DNA from: Campylorhamphus procurvoides
Lineage: Eukaryota; Chordata; Aves; Passeriformes; Dendrocolaptidae
Length of the DNA: 64,000 nucleotides
Direction: 5' to 3'
Assembly: GCA_013396655.1 (NCBI GenBank)
Contig: WBMV01006434.1
Coordinates: 62,001-126,000 of the forward strand
Below the pieces are notes generated by a model. The model worked only from the letters and a program-made list of their open reading frames with translations. It did no database searches and had not been told where the DNA came from. Every line of letters begins with the position of its first letter. Positions within the stretch are counted from its first letter, which is position 1. A program made the position numbers and the translations under genes. Shown piece by piece: positions 60,957-64,000 of the stretch.

Positions 60957-63900
60957 GGACTCATTATACACCATTATAGATATACATGTGCATTATACAA
61001 TATTTTGAGGTATGTAAACTTGGAAGTTGATATTTGACAAGCAAGGTTTGTTCCTGCAGGACAAAGCAAACATATTTTTTGGTGTCAAGTGGGTATTGGA
61101 AAAGAAAGATTGATCTTTTTTGGAAGAAGGAAAGGAGAATATGAGGGCTTTTTTATAATTCTGACTGGTAGCTTTGGGGAGAGAATAAGTTTGGACAGGC
61201 TGAGCTGGAGAATGGTACTTTTAGATAAACATAAAAATATTTTATATTGTGTTGAAATAAATTTGAAGGAAAATTTCTGAATTTCTGAAGTTCATTCATT
61301 ATTGCAACTACATTCCTCTTAAAAGAGGATTGTAGTTTTTGCACTACATTGGTTTCTTCTTCTGAATTATTTTCTAAAAGTAGTTAATAATTTGAGTCAA
61401 AGAACTCTGTGTACTTTGCTGATGTGCTAGGAAAATAAAGCCAGCTGGGAATTAACCACAATTGCAGTTAGAAGCAATACACTGTATTTATTACTAAAGA
61501 CCTGGCATAATAAATAATGTCTTTTATACATATTCTTAACTTTTCTGAAGGCAAGATTGTGAAAAACTCCATACCATAATGTAATCTGAAGAAACTAACA
61601 TTTTATGCATGGGAAGGTATTGAAATGAATTTTCACATCACTTGTTTTGTACTCATGAGTGTTTTTATGATATTTTATAGTGTCTTATGGGTATCTTTCA
61701 AAACTAAAGCAGCACTCCTGTGAATACAATGATATGCTTGTGTTCCTGTGGACTTTATATGGACCATGTCTAAGGTAGGAAGGGAATGCACATCTCCCTC
61801 TTTTAATTCTTTCTTGTGTTTTAGAAGGGTTAGGAACCTGTTCTCTGCATGCTGAACCATTTTTAAAATAAATTCTGTTAAATTATCCTAATCTTTACCC
61901 TGCAGTTATCTAAGAATGGATCCAATCCATATGATAGTTAAGATTACCCACTGAAAGTGTTTGCAATTGAAGGTATTTCTCCCTGCCCCAAATCAACATA
62001 AAATTATAACTTTCATGTGTAAAAAGACTACAGAGAATTTACAGGGATGGTGCCCAAATCTGTGCTTTACTCCTTACACAAAGATGCAGGAGAGGAACGT
62101 GTAAAAAGTGTTTTAAGTTCTAGAAGATAGCAAAAGATTGGAAAATTCATAAGAGGGTCCAAAATAGTTTGGATATTATTTATATTAAATTTTGCATGTT
62201 CTAATTTTTAATTTTATTTGCACAATTTTTATAGCAACTGAGTCACTCCTGTAGACATTTCTATTAAAAAAGCACCACATTTCTTTGAATGCTTATTGAG
62301 TTATCATAGGTACTTCATGTTTTATGCATTTTTATTAACAATTCATGCATTCAATAGAAGGGAAAAGTTTACAGATTTTGCATGAAATTGCTAATTCCAC
62401 ACTCTGTGAGTACCCGTTCCACCATGAAGCAAAGAATACAATTCTTTTCAACCTTCTACAAAAAAGAATGCTTTTTTTTCTTAAAAAAAAAAGGCACCAC
62501 AATTTTTGCCTGTAATTTTTCCCTGGAAATAGTAATTGCAGTAAAATAGCACACCGTCTCCAAATATACTGAAATGTCAGACTCTTTACTGCCATAATAT
62601 AGATGCATAAAGAAACTAGTTTTACTTTACTGAGTAAACAACCAAGAATATTTTGATTATGAATATGTAAGCATCATCTATATATGGGGTGACTGACTTT
62701 TTCCTATCTGTCAAATCAACACAGATTAAGAGTCTGATGTAAATGTCAATATGAATCCAAGTATGACAACTCTATTTATTTCTAAACATGATGTACAGTG
62801 TGGTGCCTGTTTCTGTAACCAAGCGCGCCTGAAAATTAAGTGTGTCATATGCATTCATTTAAAGTAGCAGTCTACAGTCTGCTAAAGACATCATATAAAG
62901 AAAATATCCTTTTCAACAAGGGAATTTGTTGCTTGACTACTTTAATGTCAATTGTTTCTTCTTTGCAGCATGTCTACTATGTCGTTGGTAGCCAACCTGA
63001 TTACACCATATCATAAAAATTTAGTACCTCTCTACTGCAGTAGTTACTGGGTTATTGTTCATTTTGAAGGTATAATCAAGTCCATAAATTGCTAACTCTG
63101 CTGCTGAATTTAGGCCAATAATCTAAAGTCTTTTTTTCCCCCGTGGTCCATCTTGTAAGCTTTTTTCCTTTGCTAAGCAGTTTAAACTGATATTTACAAA
63201 TAAGATAAGTAGCATTATAACACGCTTATTATTCTCAGTTTATTACAGTTGTATTCCAGTTGCTTGGCTATGTTGAAGGTTCTGCCTTTTTTTTCTCTCC
63301 TTCTGGACCAACACAGCATTATTATTTGGGATAATCTGGCCAGTTTTGCCAGGGCCTTCAGCATGTTCTTTGTAGACCCAAATCGCATTGCAACATGGCT
63401 AGGTTGCGGTGTACTTGGGCTCCATTAATTATATTGTTTAGTGCTACCTGGAGCAGTAGCATTATTAATGGTGTGTGAGAAACATGAAAATTACTTGAGG
63501 CACAAAAGCTGGTGGCAGAAAATCCTTCTACGAGCAAGAATCAGCAGGGTTCGCTGTAAAGGATTAAAGGCAGTGTTAAACAATTTTTGTTTAGATAGAA
63601 ACGAGTGGCCTTTAGTTCCAGTGTACACACTGCAGTTAATTTTGAAGATTAACCCATTCTTTTAAAGAAAGAGAAGAATAAATTTTGTAGATTTACCAAA
63701 ATAGAGAACTGTTCTTTTTACAGTGTCTGTGGCAAATGCCTTGACTGGTAAGCATGATTAGAATTATTCTATTTGTTTGTGTGAGCAAGAATTGCAATCA
63801 GCCATTCTGCAAATATGCTATACTACAGTTGTATTACCAGAGCACTTGGTTGCATGAAAATATTCATTTCATGGTCCTTTGCTTGTAAGATACTACACTT

Positions 63901-64000
63901 CAGCTATCTTAAAGGCCATTCCCTATGGGAAGTAGCTAGAACTCTGCTAATTTGGAACCTCCCAATTGTTTCAGGGCTCACTAACCAGAATCACTTCTTT
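60957..64000. other. Intergenic, no gene recognised
   Basis: AT-rich unique sequence to the window end. The 62800-63430 part has non-repetitive, mixed-composition stretches that could be regulatory, but nothing specific can be claimed. Confidence 0.7.

Overview
This is vertebrate nuclear DNA, most likely from a bird. It is AT-rich with a low coding fraction. The only interspersed repeats I recognise are CR1 LINE fragments and one solo LTR of the kind found in bird genomes. The single gene I can support is a bird-like SLC35B3. Bird is a firm inference; songbird is only a guess. There are no operons, CRISPR arrays or other prokaryotic features, and almost every open reading frame is chance or falls inside a CR1 copy.

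The one supported gene is SLC35B3 (PAPST2), the Golgi transporter for the sulfate donor PAPS. It lies on the minus strand, from a CpG-island promoter near 54.3-55.2 kb to a probable poly(A) site near 35.15 kb. I could place ten coding exons with GT-AG junctions and consistent phases: 53880-53895 (tentative first coding exon), 50525-50796, 49216-49337, 47237-47391, 45652-45759, 44211-44308, 41577-41669, 41058-41169, 36887-36956 and 35642-35792. They sum to 1197 nt (398 residues plus stop), or 369 residues from the internal Met at 50725. As I recall it, the human protein has 401 residues.

Layout: 1-35.1 kb is intergenic, downstream of SLC35B3, with old CR1 fragments, a 26-unit TTCTA/GTCTA pentanucleotide array grown on a CR1 tail, and AT-rich unique DNA. 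35.1-54.6 kb is SLC35B3; intron 1 carries a solo LTR. 54.2-55.2 kb is a GC-rich promoter island with a 293-base gap and a pyrimidine-rich minisatellite. 55.2-56.4 kb holds two CR1 copies placed head to head. 56.4-64 kb is intergenic DNA upstream of the gene with two more CR1 scraps.

The clearest anomaly is an assembly problem, not a new biological system. Between 39213 and 42958 the scaffold repeats two blocks, and single-N gaps lie exactly at the joins. This duplicates exon 8 of SLC35B3 (39423-39534 and 41058-41169) and adds about 1635 bases that are probably false. A third single N at 45954 carries a similar signature. I found no evidence of a previously undescribed system.
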